Shown one piece after another: positions 1 through 7,677 of a stretch of DNA of 13,062 bases (position 1 is its first letter; each line of letters opens with the position of its first letter). The translations under genes were made by a program, and so were the position numbers. The DNA is from an uncultured Caldimonas sp. (lineage in GTDB: Bacteria > Pseudomonadota > Gammaproteobacteria > Burkholderiales > Burkholderiaceae). The stretch lies in the NCBI RefSeq assembly GCF_946480305.1, contig NZ_CAMLJQ010000070.1, positions 1 through 13,062 of the forward strand. The letters are read 5' to 3'. The notes under the pieces are model-generated. The model did no database searches and was not told the DNA's origin. It saw only the letters and a list, made by a program, of their open reading frames with translations.

Positions 1-2
1 AC

Positions 3-3000
3 ACGCGCACGCAGAAGGTCGAACGCATCGACGCGATCGGCGGCTCGTGCGTGCAACTGCCGGAAGACCACGGGGTCATCTTTCCCGGCGGCTACTACCT
101 GCAGTCCGGCGAATACAAGCGGTTCGATCTGCCCGAAGACATGGTGAACGGCCTGCGTTTCAAGCGCATGATGCGTTCGCCCAATGGCGAAGACGTGCTG
201 TACGTCTTCTACCAGCCGGGCCGCGGGCAGTACGCGCTGTTCACCTACAACCTGATCAACAAGACGCTGGGCACGCCCATCGTCGCCAACGGCTACGCAC
301 GCTTCCCGGATGGCCGCGTGCTCGTCTTCCAGGCCGAAAGCGGCGAGCCGACGCGCGTGCACCCCATGCAGCTGTGGCAGACGCCTTTCGCGAGCGAAGA
401 CCACGTCAGCACACAGCCACCGCCCACCGGCTTCTTCGGCCGCATCGGCAATGCGGAGCTGGTACGAGGCGTGTCCGACCTGCTCGGCATCGCCCATGCG
501 GTGCGCGAACAGGCACCGACGCGCGCCGCCTACGAAGACCTGATCCGCCAATGCACACGCGTCGGCGATGCCTACTTCTGGCTCGACGCACCCGAAGCCG
601 GTGCGCTGGCGCAGGAGTTGCGCGGCATTGCCGACGGCGCGCGCAGCACGCTCGCCGAGTTCGAGAAGGTCGACAGCATCCGCCGCGAGACCGCGCGTGC
701 GCTGGCGCAGGCGGAGGCCCAGCAGCAGGCGCTGCTCACCGACATCGCGAGCACGCTGTGGCGCAAGCCCGAAGACTTCGTGCATGCGCTCGGCCGGCTG
801 CGCGAGCGGCGCGGCCACCTCGAAACGCTGAAGGAGCTGCGCTACGCCGACCTGCCGCGCATCGCATCGTTCGACCAGACGCTTGCCGACGAGCAGCAGC
901 GCGTCGGCGAACGGGCCATGCAGTTCCTGGCCGCCGACAACGCCTTCGACGGGCACCGGCAGAGCCTGGACAAGCTCGCCGCCGAGTTGCCTGCGGCATC
1001 GACCACCACCGCGCTGGGACTCATCCTCGACACGCTGGACCAAACCGCTGCCGGCCTCGACCTGCTGACCGAACAGCTCGGCACCCTGCCCGGTGGCGAT
1101 GCCGTCGTCCGCACCGCGATCCTCGACCGCATCTCCGGGCTGTATGCCGACGTGAACCGGCTGCGGGCCGAAGCGCGCAACCGGCGCAAGGCCCTCGGCG
1201 CGAGCGAATCGGCGGCCGAGTTCGGCGCGCAGTTCAAGCTGTTCGGCCAGGCGGTCGAGAACGCGCTGGAGTTTGCCGACACGCCGGAGAATTGCGACGA
1301 CGCCCTCACCCGCCTGCTGGCGCAGCTCGAAGAACTCGAAGGCCGCTTCGCCGACCAGGAAGCCTTCCTCACCGACATCGCGGCCAAGCGCGAGTCGGTG
1401 TACGAAGCCTTCGCGGCCCGCCGCCAGAGCCTCCTCGAAGCGCGTCAGCGGCGCGCCCAGGCACTCACCGACGCTGCGGGGCGCATCCTCGACGGCATTC
1501 CACGCCGGGTCTCGCAGTTCAACGACCTCACACAGGCGCACAGCTACTTCGCCGCCGATCCGCTGATCGGCAAGCTGCGCAAGCTGATCGACGACCTGCG
1601 CGCGCTCGGCGCGTCGGTGGCCGCGGACGACCTCGACACGCGCCTCAAGACCGCACGCGACCAGGCCTTGCGCGCGATCCGCGACAAGCGTGAACTGGTG
1701 GCCGACGACGGCAACACGCTGCGTTTCGGCCGACACGCCTTCACCGTCAACCGGCAGCCGCTCGACCTGACGCTGGTGCCGCGCGACGGTGGGCTCGCCT
1801 TCCACATCACCGGCACCGATTACTTTGCGCCGGTATCCGACGAGCGCTTGCAGGCGCTGCAACGCTATTGGAACCAGGCGCTCGTTTCCGAGACCGCCGA
1901 GCTCTCGCGCACCGAATTCCTGGCCGGGCAGATGCTCCAGGCCGTGCTGGGCGGGCGCGACGAGCTGCCGTGGCCCGAACTGCAGAAGCTCGCCACCGAA
2001 GGCCCTGAAGGCCATGCGAAGCTGCTCGAGCACGTGCGCCGCTTCGCCGCGCCGCGCTATCAGGAGGGCTACCAGAAAGGCGTGCACGACCAAGACGCAA
2101 CGCGGCTGCTCGGCGCGCTCGCGATGATGCAGGCGGACTCCGGACTGCTGGCGTGGGGGCCTGCCGAGCGTGCGCTCGCGCTGCTGTACTGGGAGCACGG
2201 CGTCTTCCTCGCCGAGCGCGACTCCTTGCTGCGCCGCTCGCGTGCCGCGATGGAGATGCAGTCGCTGTTCGGCGTCGCCCACGGCGTGCAACGACTGGAA
2301 TCCGAGATGGCGCTCGCGCTGTCGCGGTTCGCCGCCGAGTTCGCGCCCGATCTCGCGGCCGAGGCCGACGATCCGCAGGCATCCTTGGCCACGCTGGCCC
2401 ATCAGGCGGCAGCCTACCTGTTGCGTGAACTCGCGAGCGAACATGGCGGGCAGGCATGGGTCGTCTCCGGCAACGGCGAAGACCTGGCCGCCGCCCTGAC
2501 ACGCGAGCTGGAGCGCACCGGTCGCTGGTCTGCGCTGCATCGAGATCTCGAGGCAGCCCCGCCGCCGGAACGCTGGCGCCTGGCGCGAGGCTGGGTGCAG
2601 GCGTACGTCAGTGCACATGCCGGCGACGCCGCTGACTGGATCGAGGACGCGGCAACCGTGCTCGCGTTGCCTTCGAAGCGGCTGCGCGTCAACGCCACGC
2701 TCGACACCCGGGTCGAAGGGCTGCTGGCCGAGCACACGCGCATCGCCGACGGCGCGATCGTGCTCAACCTCAACGACTTCTGGCGGCGCTTCCTGCATCA
2801 CGTGAACCACGTGGTCCCGGCGTTCGAATCGCTGCAGGCCCTGCGGCAGGAGTTGGTGGCGCGCGAAAAGTCGCGCCTGCGTCTCACGCAATTCCAGGCC
2901 AAGCCGCTCTCGACCTTCGTGCGCAACCGCCTGATCGACGAGGTGTACCTGCCCATCATCGGCGACAACCTCGCCAAGCAGATCGGCGCTGCCGGTGAAG

Positions 3001-4298
3001 GCAATCGCACCGACCGCATGGGCATGCTGCTGCTCATCTCGCCGCCGGGTTATGGCAAGACCACGCTGATGGAGTACGTGGCCGACCGCCTCGGGTTGAT
3101 CTTCGTGCGCATCAACTGCCCGGCCCTCGGTCACGACGTCACGGCCATCGACCCGGCCACGGCCCCGAACAGCGCCGCGCGGCAGGAGCTGGAGAAGCTG
3201 AACCTCGGCCTCGCGATGGGCAACAACGTGATGCTCTACCTGGACGACATCCAGCACACGAGCCCGGAGTTCCTGCAGAAGTTCATCGCGCTGGCCGACG
3301 GCACGCGCCGCATCGAAGGCGTGTGGAACGGCGAGACCCGCAGCTACGACCTGCGCGGCAAGCGCTTCTCGATCGTGATGGCGGGCAACCCCTACACCGA
3401 ATCGGGCGACGTGTTCAAGATCCCGGACATGCTGGCCAACCGGGCCGACATCTACAACCTTGGCGACGTGCTGTCCGGCCGCGAAGCGCTGTTCTCGCTG
3501 TCGTACATCGAGAACAGCCTGACCGCGAACCCCGCCCTGATGCCGCTCGCCTCGCGCGACCCGAAGGACGTGCACCTGCTGGTGCGGCTGGCGCAGGGCG
3601 AGGACGTGCCCAGCAGCGAGTTCTCGCACGCCTACAGCGCCGCCGAGCTGGACGAGCTCACGTCGCTGATGAAGCGGCTGTTCCGCGCACGCGACCTGCT
3701 GCTGAAGGTGAACCTGGCCTACATCGAGTCCGCCGCGCAGCAGGACGCCTACCGCACCGAGCCGCCCTTCAAGTTGCAGGGCAGCTACCGCAACATGACC
3801 AAGCTCTCGGCCAAGATCACCGGGCTGATGCACGACGACGAGCTCGACGCGTTGCTGCGTGATCACTACCGCGGCGAGGCACAGACCTTGACGACCGGTG
3901 CCGAGGAGAACCTGCTCAAGCTCGCGCACCTGCTGGAACGCCCCAGTGCCGAAGAGTCGGCTCGCTGGCGGGCCATCTGCGACGAGTTCGTGCGCAGGCG
4001 CAAGCTGGGCGGAGACGACACCGACGGCACGACACGCATCGCTGCGTCGCTGCTCGACATCTCCCGTGCCGTCGATCAACTCAGCCAGCCGAAACAGGAG
4101 TCGAACGAGGCCCAGCGGCTCGCCGAGGCCATCCTCGAGATCGCGGTGACCTACCGCAAGATCCTCGTACCGCTGATATCCGCCACCGAACGCCGCCTGC
4201 ATCTCGACCACTCGATCCACGAGGAAGTCGAGCGCGTCGGCAAACAACTCGATGCGCTCGCGGGCCGGGCGCCGAAGAAGCAGGAGGGCAAGGCATGA
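3..4298 (+). CDS. Very large AAA+ ATPase with long helical middle region, 5'-partial ('DNA repair ATPase'-type family)
   Basis: The frame is open from base 3, so the true start lies upstream. 1431 residues are visible, and the GTG at 51 is an internal valine. Residues below count from base 3. Roughly the first 120 are strand-rich (GVIFPGGYYLQSGE and similar) and look like the end of a beta-propeller-like domain. About 150-620 is long, charged, Ala/Glu/Arg/Leu-rich helix, probably coiled coil. An AAA+ module follows: Walker A SPPGYGKT at 1013-1020, a Walker B-like LYLDDIQH with Asp1081-Asp1082, a sensor-1-like Asn1129 in MAGNPYTE, and a possible arginine finger Arg1147 in LANRADI. The C-terminal 200 residues are helical. 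Relatives are, from memory, annotated 'DNA repair ATPase', but I see no nuclease, helicase or DNA-binding motif supporting that name. It is likely a cytosolic remodelling ATPase, translationally coupled to the HKD gene downstream. The ATPase call is firm; the biological role is unknown. Confidence 0.9.
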   Translation, partial: TRTQKVERIDAIGGSCVQLPEDHGVIFPGGYYLQSGEYKRFDLPEDMVNGLRFKRMMRSPNGEDVLYVFYQPGRGQYALFTYNLINKTLGTPIVANGYARFPDGRVLVFQAESGEPTRVHPMQLWQTPFASEDHVSTQPPPTGFFGRIGNAELVRGVSDLLGIAHAVREQAPTRAAYEDLIRQCTRVGDAYFWLDAPEAGALAQELRGIADGARSTLAEFEKVDSIRRETARALAQAEAQQQALLTDIASTLWRKPEDFVHALGRLRERRGHLETLKELRYADLPRIASFDQTLADEQQRVGERAMQFLAADNAFDGHRQSLDKLAAELPAASTTTALGLILDTLDQTAAGLDLLTEQLGTLPGGDAVVRTAILDRISGLYADVNRLRAEARNRRKALGASESAAEFGAQFKLFGQAVENALEFADTPENCDDALTRLLAQLEELEGRFADQEAFLTDIAAKRESVYEAFAARRQSLLEARQRRAQALTDAAGRILDGIPRRVSQFNDLTQAHSYFAADPLIGKLRKLIDDLRALGASVAADDLDTRLKTARDQALRAIRDKRELVADDGNTLRFGRHAFTVNRQPLDLTLVPRDGGLAFHITGTDYFAPVSDERLQALQRYWNQALVSETAELSRTEFLAGQMLQAVLGGRDELPWPELQKLATEGPEGHAKLLEHVRRFAAPRYQEGYQKGVHDQDATRLLGALAMMQADSGLLAWGPAERALALLYWEHGVFLAERDSLLRRSRAAMEMQSLFGVAHGVQRLESEMALALSRFAAEFAPDLAAEADDPQASLATLAHQAAAYLLRELASEHGGQAWVVSGNGEDLAAALTRELERTGRWSALHRDLEAAPPPERWRLARGWVQAYVSAHAGDAADWIEDAATVLALPSKRLRVNATLDTRVEGLLAEHTRIADGAIVLNLNDFWRRFLHHVNHVVPAFESLQALRQELVAREKSRLRLTQFQAKPLSTFVRNRLIDEVYLPIIGDNLAKQIGAAGEGNRTDRMGMLLLISPPGYGKTTLMEYVADRLGLIFVRINCPALGHDVTAIDPATAPNSAARQELEKLNLGLAMGNNVMLYLDDIQHTSPEFLQKFIALADGTRRIEGVWNGETRSYDLRGKRFSIVMAGNPYTESGDVFKIPDMLANRADIYNLGDVLSGREALFSLSYIENSLTANPALMPLASRDPKDVHLLVRLAQGEDVPSSEFSHAYSAAELDELTSLMKRLFRARDLLLKVNLAYIESAAQQDAYRTEPPFKLQGSYRNMTKLSAKITGLMHDDELDALLRDHYRGEAQTLTTGAEENLLKLAHLLERPSAEESARWRAICDEFVRRRKLGGDDTDGTTRIAASLLDISRAVDQLSQPKQESNEAQRLAEAILEIAVTYRKILVPLISATERRLHLDHSIHEEVERVGKQLDALAGRAPKKQEGKA
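4282..4287 (+). promoter_or_regulatory. Ribosome binding site of the HKD-family gene
   Basis: A perfect AGGAGG lies 7 bases before the ATG at 4295, inside the last codons of the ATPase gene. It fixes the start of the downstream gene and shows that the two are translated from one message. Confidence 0.85.
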
Positions 4299-5008
4299 GC
4301 GCGGTTTCTCCCGACACCGTACCCGACCTCATCGAGCAGATCGCCGCGACGATCGAAGATGCACGCTTGAGTGACGACGAAAAACGCGAACTCACCGTGG
4401 CGCTGCGCGATGCGTCCCCCCCCGAAGAAGGGCTGCGGCGCTTGCGCAATCACGCATTCGATCTGGTGCGGACGCGCCTGGAGCACCCCGAGCACCACGG
4501 CCTGCTGAAATGGCTCGACGGCGTGGTGCGCGCGATCGACGTGGTGCGCACGCCTTCCGGTGCGGCGCGCTCGCAGGCGTTCTTCAGTCCCGGCAACGAC
4601 TGCCTGAACGCCATCAACGCCCAACTGCGCCATGCCAGGCAACGCATCGACATCTGCGTGTTCACGCTGTCCGACGACCGCATCACGCGCGAGGTGCTCA
4701 ACGCCTTGAAGCGCGGTGTGGCGCTGCGCCTGATCACCGACAACGAGAAAGAGTTCGACGCCGGCAGCGACATCGCCCAATTGCGCGCCGCGGGCGTGCC
4801 GCTCGTGGTCGACCGCACGCCGGCACACATGCACCACAAGTACGCGATCTTCGACGGCACCTGGCTGCTCAGCGGCAGCTACAACTGGACGCGCAGTGCC
4901 TGCGAGCAGAACGAGGAGAACCTGATCCTGACCAACGACCCGACGCTGGTGCAGCAGTTCTCCGACGAGTTCGACCGGCTGTGGAAGCACCTGCAGCCCA
5001 AGCGATGA
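4295..5008 (+). CDS. Phospholipase D-like / Nuc-type single-HKD protein
   Basis: This 237-residue protein has one complete HKD motif. His180-x-Lys182-x4-Asp187 is followed by Gly194-Ser195-x-Asn197, matching the family pattern HxKx4Dx6GSxN, and then by the acidic NEENLIL segment. In this superfamily such enzymes cleave phosphodiester bonds in DNA, RNA or phospholipids through a phospho-histidine intermediate. Proteins with one HKD, such as bacterial Nuc and mitochondrial PLD6, build the active site as homodimers, so this one probably dimerises. The first 80 or so residues are helical and charged, lie outside the catalytic domain and may bind a partner. I see no signal peptide, so a cytosolic location is inferred. 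The ATG overlaps the ATPase stop (ATGA), and the CorA-like gene follows after 12 bp. A run of eight C occurs at 4416-4423. Nuclease versus lipase activity cannot be decided from sequence. Confidence 0.9.
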   Translation: MSAVSPDTVPDLIEQIAATIEDARLSDDEKRELTVALRDASPPEEGLRRLRNHAFDLVRTRLEHPEHHGLLKWLDGVVRAIDVVRTPSGAARSQAFFSPGNDCLNAINAQLRHARQRIDICVFTLSDDRITREVLNALKRGVALRLITDNEKEFDAGSDIAQLRAAGVPLVVDRTPAHMHHKYAIFDGTWLLSGSYNWTRSACEQNEENLILTNDPTLVQQFSDEFDRLWKHLQPKR

Positions 5009-5015
5009 GGGAGAG
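5008..5015 (+). promoter_or_regulatory. Ribosome binding site of the CorA-like gene
   Basis: AGGGAGAG begins on the last base of the HKD gene stop codon and ends 5 bases before the ATG at 5021 (7 bases from the AGGGAG core). It supports that start and a continuous three-gene message. Confidence 0.7.
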
Positions 5016-5020
5016 ACACG

Positions 5021-5800
5021 ATGGCCCGACAGGAATACGACTGGCAACTGCCGAAAGAGATCATCAACCGCCTGGGCACCGAAAGCTACGGCGCGCAGCG
5101 TGCCATACACGAGCAAGACCACCTGCTGCTCGTGTTGCACGAGCCGCCGCTGAAGGACGACCACCAGCGAGACCATGCGGTCTTTCTGCGCAAGCCCGAC
5201 GGCAAGTGGCTGTACCACGGGAGCACTCCAGGGGAGTCCGCGTTCGCGCGTCTGTTCGACCAGTACGCGAAGGCGCTCGCTTCGCTGGATGAACGCCATG
5301 AGAAAGCGAGCAGTGCGTCCGAGCTGTTCAATGTGCTGGACCAGCTCACGCCCCTCGCGCGTGCCGCCGGCAACATGAAGACGGCGCTGCAGGCCGCGCG
5401 CGAGGCGGTGCGCGACGACAAGCTGCTGATCACGCTGCGTGACCGGGCGGCCGAACTCTCCCGCGGGCTGGACCTGCTGCTCGCCGATGCCCGACTGACG
5501 CTCGACTACCGCCTCGCCCGCAGCGCCGAGGAACAGACCCAGGCCGCGATGCAGTTGAACAAGGCGCAGCACAAGCTCAACACGATCGCGGCGCTGACCT
5601 TTCCGCTGATGACGATCGGCGCGGTGTTCGGCATGAACCTGCCGAGCAAGCTCGAAGGCGCCAGCTGGCTACTCTTCTGGATCGTGTTCGCCGCGGGCCT
5701 GATGCTCGGGCTGATCGTGAAAAGCTGGGTGCAGCCGTCGGCATTGCCCGCGGCCAAGGGCAGCTCAACCACCCCGGCAAAGGGCAAGAAGAAGCCCTAG
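5021..5800 (+). CDS. CorA-like (GMN-motif) membrane protein
   Basis: This 259-residue protein shows the CorA signature near its C-terminus: a hydrophobic helix at about 187-205 ending in Gly204-Met205-Asn206, a short loop (LPSKLEGAS), and a second helix at about 216-235. In CorA/MIT-family Mg2+ channels the GMN triplet forms the ion selectivity site of a pentameric pore. The long helical stretch at about 75-185, with DRAAELSRGLDLLL before the first membrane helix, matches the CorA stalk helix. It is shorter than typical CorA (about 310-320 residues), the first 75 residues are not clearly the usual CorA funnel domain, and the tail is Lys-rich (KGKKKP). It may be a divalent-cation channel or a CorA-derived scaffold of the operon. 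It is the last gene of the ATPase/HKD operon and ends 14 bp before a convergent LysR gene. Family membership is fairly sure; transport is inferred. Confidence 0.82.
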   Translation: MARQEYDWQLPKEIINRLGTESYGAQRAIHEQDHLLLVLHEPPLKDDHQRDHAVFLRKPDGKWLYHGSTPGESAFARLFDQYAKALASLDERHEKASSASELFNVLDQLTPLARAAGNMKTALQAAREAVRDDKLLITLRDRAAELSRGLDLLLADARLTLDYRLARSAEEQTQAAMQLNKAQHKLNTIAALTFPLMTIGAVFGMNLPSKLEGASWLLFWIVFAAGLMLGLIVKSWVQPSALPAAKGSSTTPAKGKKKP

Positions 5801-5814
5801 AAGGCGAAACGCGG

Positions 5815-6726
5815 TCAAGGCCGGCCCTCGGCGGAGGCCGTCCGTGCCAGCTCGATGAAGGCACGCAGGCCGGCCGGCGGCAGGCGGTGGCTGGGGTAGT
5901 AGAGGAAAAAGCCGGGCTCCGGCGGCCGCCAGTCGTCCAGCACCGTGACGAGGCGGCCCGCCGCGAGGGCCGGCTCGGCGTACTGGGCATAGATGTAGGC
6001 GAGGCCGAGACCCTGTTCGGCCGCGGCGAGGATCATCCGCATGTCGTCGGTCGCAACACGACCGTCCACTTCGACCTCCACCCTTTCCGGACCCCGCTGG
6101 AATTGCCAGCGGTAGTAGCTGCCATCGGGAAACCGCACGCGCACGCAACTGTGCGCCGCCAGATCGTGCGGAGAGGCAGGCGTGCCTCGTGCCGCCAGGT
6201 AGGCAGGCGACGCCACCACCACGAAGTGCTGTGCCGGGCCCAGCGGCACGGCGATCATGTCCTGCTGCAGGCTTTCGCCGAAACGCACGCCGGCATCGAA
6301 GCCGAGGGCAACGATGTCGACGATGCGATCGTCGGCCACGAGCTCCACCCGCATGCCGGGGTGCTCGGCGAGGAATCGTGCGACCAGCGGTGCGAGCACG
6401 AGGTCGCAGGCCGGGCGAGGCGCGTTGATTCGCAGCGTGCCGATGGGGGAGTCACGGAAAGCGTTCACTTCATCGAGCGCACCGTGGATGTCCCTCAGCG
6501 CTGGCGCAAGACGCTCCACCAGCCGCTGCCCGGCCTCGGTGGGTGCCACGCTGCGCGTCGTGCGGTTCAGCAGGCGCACGCCGAGCCGCGCCTCCAGGCC
6601 CCGCAAGGCGTGGCTCAACGCAGAGGCCGAGACGCCCAGCTCCGCCGCTGCCCGGCGAAAGCTGCGGGTGCGCGCAACGGCGGCAAAGGCCTGCAAATCG
6701 TTCAGCGTGGCAGCAAGCGGCCTCAT
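5815..6726 (-). CDS. LysR-family transcriptional regulator, divergent from SDR gene
   Basis: This 303-residue protein has the standard LysR layout. An N-terminal winged helix-turn-helix spans about 9-65, with AVARTRSFRRAAAELGVSAS as first helix and turn, then SALSHALRGLEARLGVRLL and the wing NRTTRSVAPTEAG. A linker helix and an effector-binding domain follow from about 92 to the end. LysR proteins usually act as tetramers and regulate a divergent neighbour in response to a small molecule, so the dehydrogenase gene starting at 6829 is the expected target. The inducer cannot be read from sequence. The ATG at 6726 gives a typical N-terminus, although no strong Shine-Dalgarno precedes it. An inverted repeat at 6727-6745 touches the start codon, so autorepression is plausible. 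Confidence 0.93.
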   Translation of the reverse strand: MRPLAATLNDLQAFAAVARTRSFRRAAAELGVSASALSHALRGLEARLGVRLLNRTTRSVAPTEAGQRLVERLAPALRDIHGALDEVNAFRDSPIGTLRINAPRPACDLVLAPLVARFLAEHPGMRVELVADDRIVDIVALGFDAGVRFGESLQQDMIAVPLGPAQHFVVVASPAYLAARGTPASPHDLAAHSCVRVRFPDGSYYRWQFQRGPERVEVEVDGRVATDDMRMILAAAEQGLGLAYIYAQYAEPALAAGRLVTVLDDWRPPEPGFFLYYPSHRLPPAGLRAFIELARTASAEGRP

Positions 6727-6745
6727 TGATGAAATTTGTTCAGCA
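6727..6745. promoter_or_regulatory. Candidate LysR operator (inverted repeat)
   Basis: TGATGAA (6727-6733) and TTCAGCA (6739-6745) form 7-bp arms with one mismatch around the 5-bp centre ATTTG. The repeat lies in the divergent lysR/SDR region, immediately before the regulator start codon. Its AT-rich dyad and size fit LysR-type sites, but binding is inferred. Confidence 0.45.
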
Positions 6746-6766
6746 GCCCATCTATGAATGCGCGGA

Positions 6767-6795
6767 TTGTTGCACGGTGATCGGTGGAATACGCT
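6767..6795 (+). promoter_or_regulatory. Weak candidate promoter for the SDR gene
   Basis: TTGTTG (6767-6772) and TACGCT (6790-6795) are separated by 17 bp. Each matches only about half of the sigma-70 consensus, as expected of an activator-dependent promoter. If real, transcription would begin near 6802, which excludes the GTG at 6784 and favours the ATG at 6829 as start. Confidence 0.25.
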
Positions 6796-6828
6796 GCGAA
6801 CCCTGATTCATACGCACGAGTTCACCCG

Positions 6829-7611
6829 ATGCAAAAACTGCCTGCTTCCACGCAATTCCCCGATCTGGCCGACAAGGTCGTCTTCGTCACCGGTGCGTCG
6901 TCGGGCATCGGTGCCGCCACCGCGCTTGCCCTGGGCCATGCAGGCGCGCGGGTGGCGCTCGTCGCCCGTCGATTGGGGCACCTGGAAAGCCTCGCCGCGC
7001 AGATCCGCGAGGCCGGTGGCGACGCCTTCGCGCTGCAGGCCGACGTCTCGCAGGAACACGAGGTGCGTGACGCCGTGGCGGCCACGCTGTCGCGCTTCGG
7101 GCGCTTGGACGGAGCTTTCAACAATGCGGGCACGCTCGGCGTCTCCGCACCGCTCCACGACAGCACGACCGACAACTTCGACGCCGTATTCAAGGCCAAC
7201 GTGTATGGCACGTACTGGTGCCTGAAGTACCAGATCGCCGCGATGCTGCAACACGGCGGCGGCGCGATTGTCAACACGGCCTCCATCGTTGCGCAGATCG
7301 GCTTCCCCGGCGCGTCCGCCTATACGGCCAGCAAACACGCGGTGCTGGGCCTGACCCGCAACGCCGCACTGGAGTACTTCCAGCGGGGCGTGCGCATCAA
7401 CGCGGTGCTGCCCGGCCCGATCGAGACGCCGATGGCGGAGACCGGCTTCGGCGGCCGGGAGGCCTTGCACGCAACGATGAAATCCACGCCCGCGGGACGG
7501 CCCGGGGTGCCGGCTGAAGTGGCGCAGCCGGTGCTGTTTCTGCTGTCGGCCGGCGCGAGCTACATCAGCGGCCAGGCGCTCACGATGGACGGCGGCTACA
7601 CGGTCGCTTGA
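6829..7611 (+). CDS. Classical short-chain dehydrogenase/reductase (SDR)
   Basis: This 260-residue protein has the full classical SDR motif set: the cofactor loop TGASSGIG at 21-28, NNAG at 98-101, catalytic Asn124, Ser152, Tyr165 and Lys169 (YTASK), LPGPIETPM at 194-202, and the C-terminal SGQALTMDGGYTVA. The family reversibly oxidises alcohols or reduces carbonyls with NAD(P)H in the cytosol, usually as tetramers. Arg47-Arg48 at the end of the second strand, with no acidic residue there, suggests NADP(H) preference. The substrate cannot be told. An in-frame GTG at 6784 would add 15 residues. The ATG at 6829 is preferred because it begins just before the family's usual N-terminus (FPDLADKVVFVTG) and lies after a possible promoter. 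The gene is divergent from a LysR regulator and is probably controlled by it. Confidence 0.93.
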   Translation: MQKLPASTQFPDLADKVVFVTGASSGIGAATALALGHAGARVALVARRLGHLESLAAQIREAGGDAFALQADVSQEHEVRDAVAATLSRFGRLDGAFNNAGTLGVSAPLHDSTTDNFDAVFKANVYGTYWCLKYQIAAMLQHGGGAIVNTASIVAQIGFPGASAYTASKHAVLGLTRNAALEYFQRGVRINAVLPGPIETPMAETGFGGREALHATMKSTPAGRPGVPAEVAQPVLFLLSAGASYISGQALTMDGGYTVA

Positions 7612-7618
7612 AGGCGGG

Positions 7619-7672
7619 GCCGGCAGGGCGCCGTGGTTTCTCGTTCGACGGCCACCACCGGGGCGCCCCGGC
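7619..7672. terminator. Imperfect GC-rich hairpin between convergent genes, possible bidirectional terminator
   Basis: GCCGG (7619-7623), GGGCGCC (7626-7632) and GTGGT (7633-7637) can pair with ACCAC (7654-7658), GGCGCCC (7662-7668) and CCGGC (7668-7672, sharing one base). The result is an interrupted stem spanning nearly the whole 66-bp gap between the SDR gene and the minus-strand receptor gene. No T-tract follows on either strand, so factor-independent termination is uncertain. Confidence 0.35.
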
Positions 7673-7677
7673 AGCGC

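Noticed and set aside
47..1693. 548-codon + strand reading frame overlapping the ATPase gene
   Set aside because: The product is extremely Arg/Pro/Ala-rich with no domain, typical of an out-of-frame reading of a high-GC gene. The ATPase frame has clear motifs.
4151..5572. 473-codon minus-strand reading frame across the HKD and CorA-like genes
   Set aside because: It covers three well-supported + strand genes, has no recognisable motif, and arises from the codon bias on the opposite strand.
1..5800. Reading the ATPase/HKD/CorA-like operon as a known anti-phage system
   Set aside because: HKD nucleases and ATPases occur in defence systems, but no named system with this CorA-like partner comes to mind, and there are no mobile-element or defence-island signs here. 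Kept only as a hypothesis.
5887..6729. 280-codon + strand reading frame opposite the first LysR gene
   Set aside because: Complement of a complete LysR gene; no motif of its own.
6784..6828. GTG-initiated 15-residue extension of the SDR
   Set aside because: The extension has no family similarity, and the weak promoter candidate would place the transcript start after the GTG.
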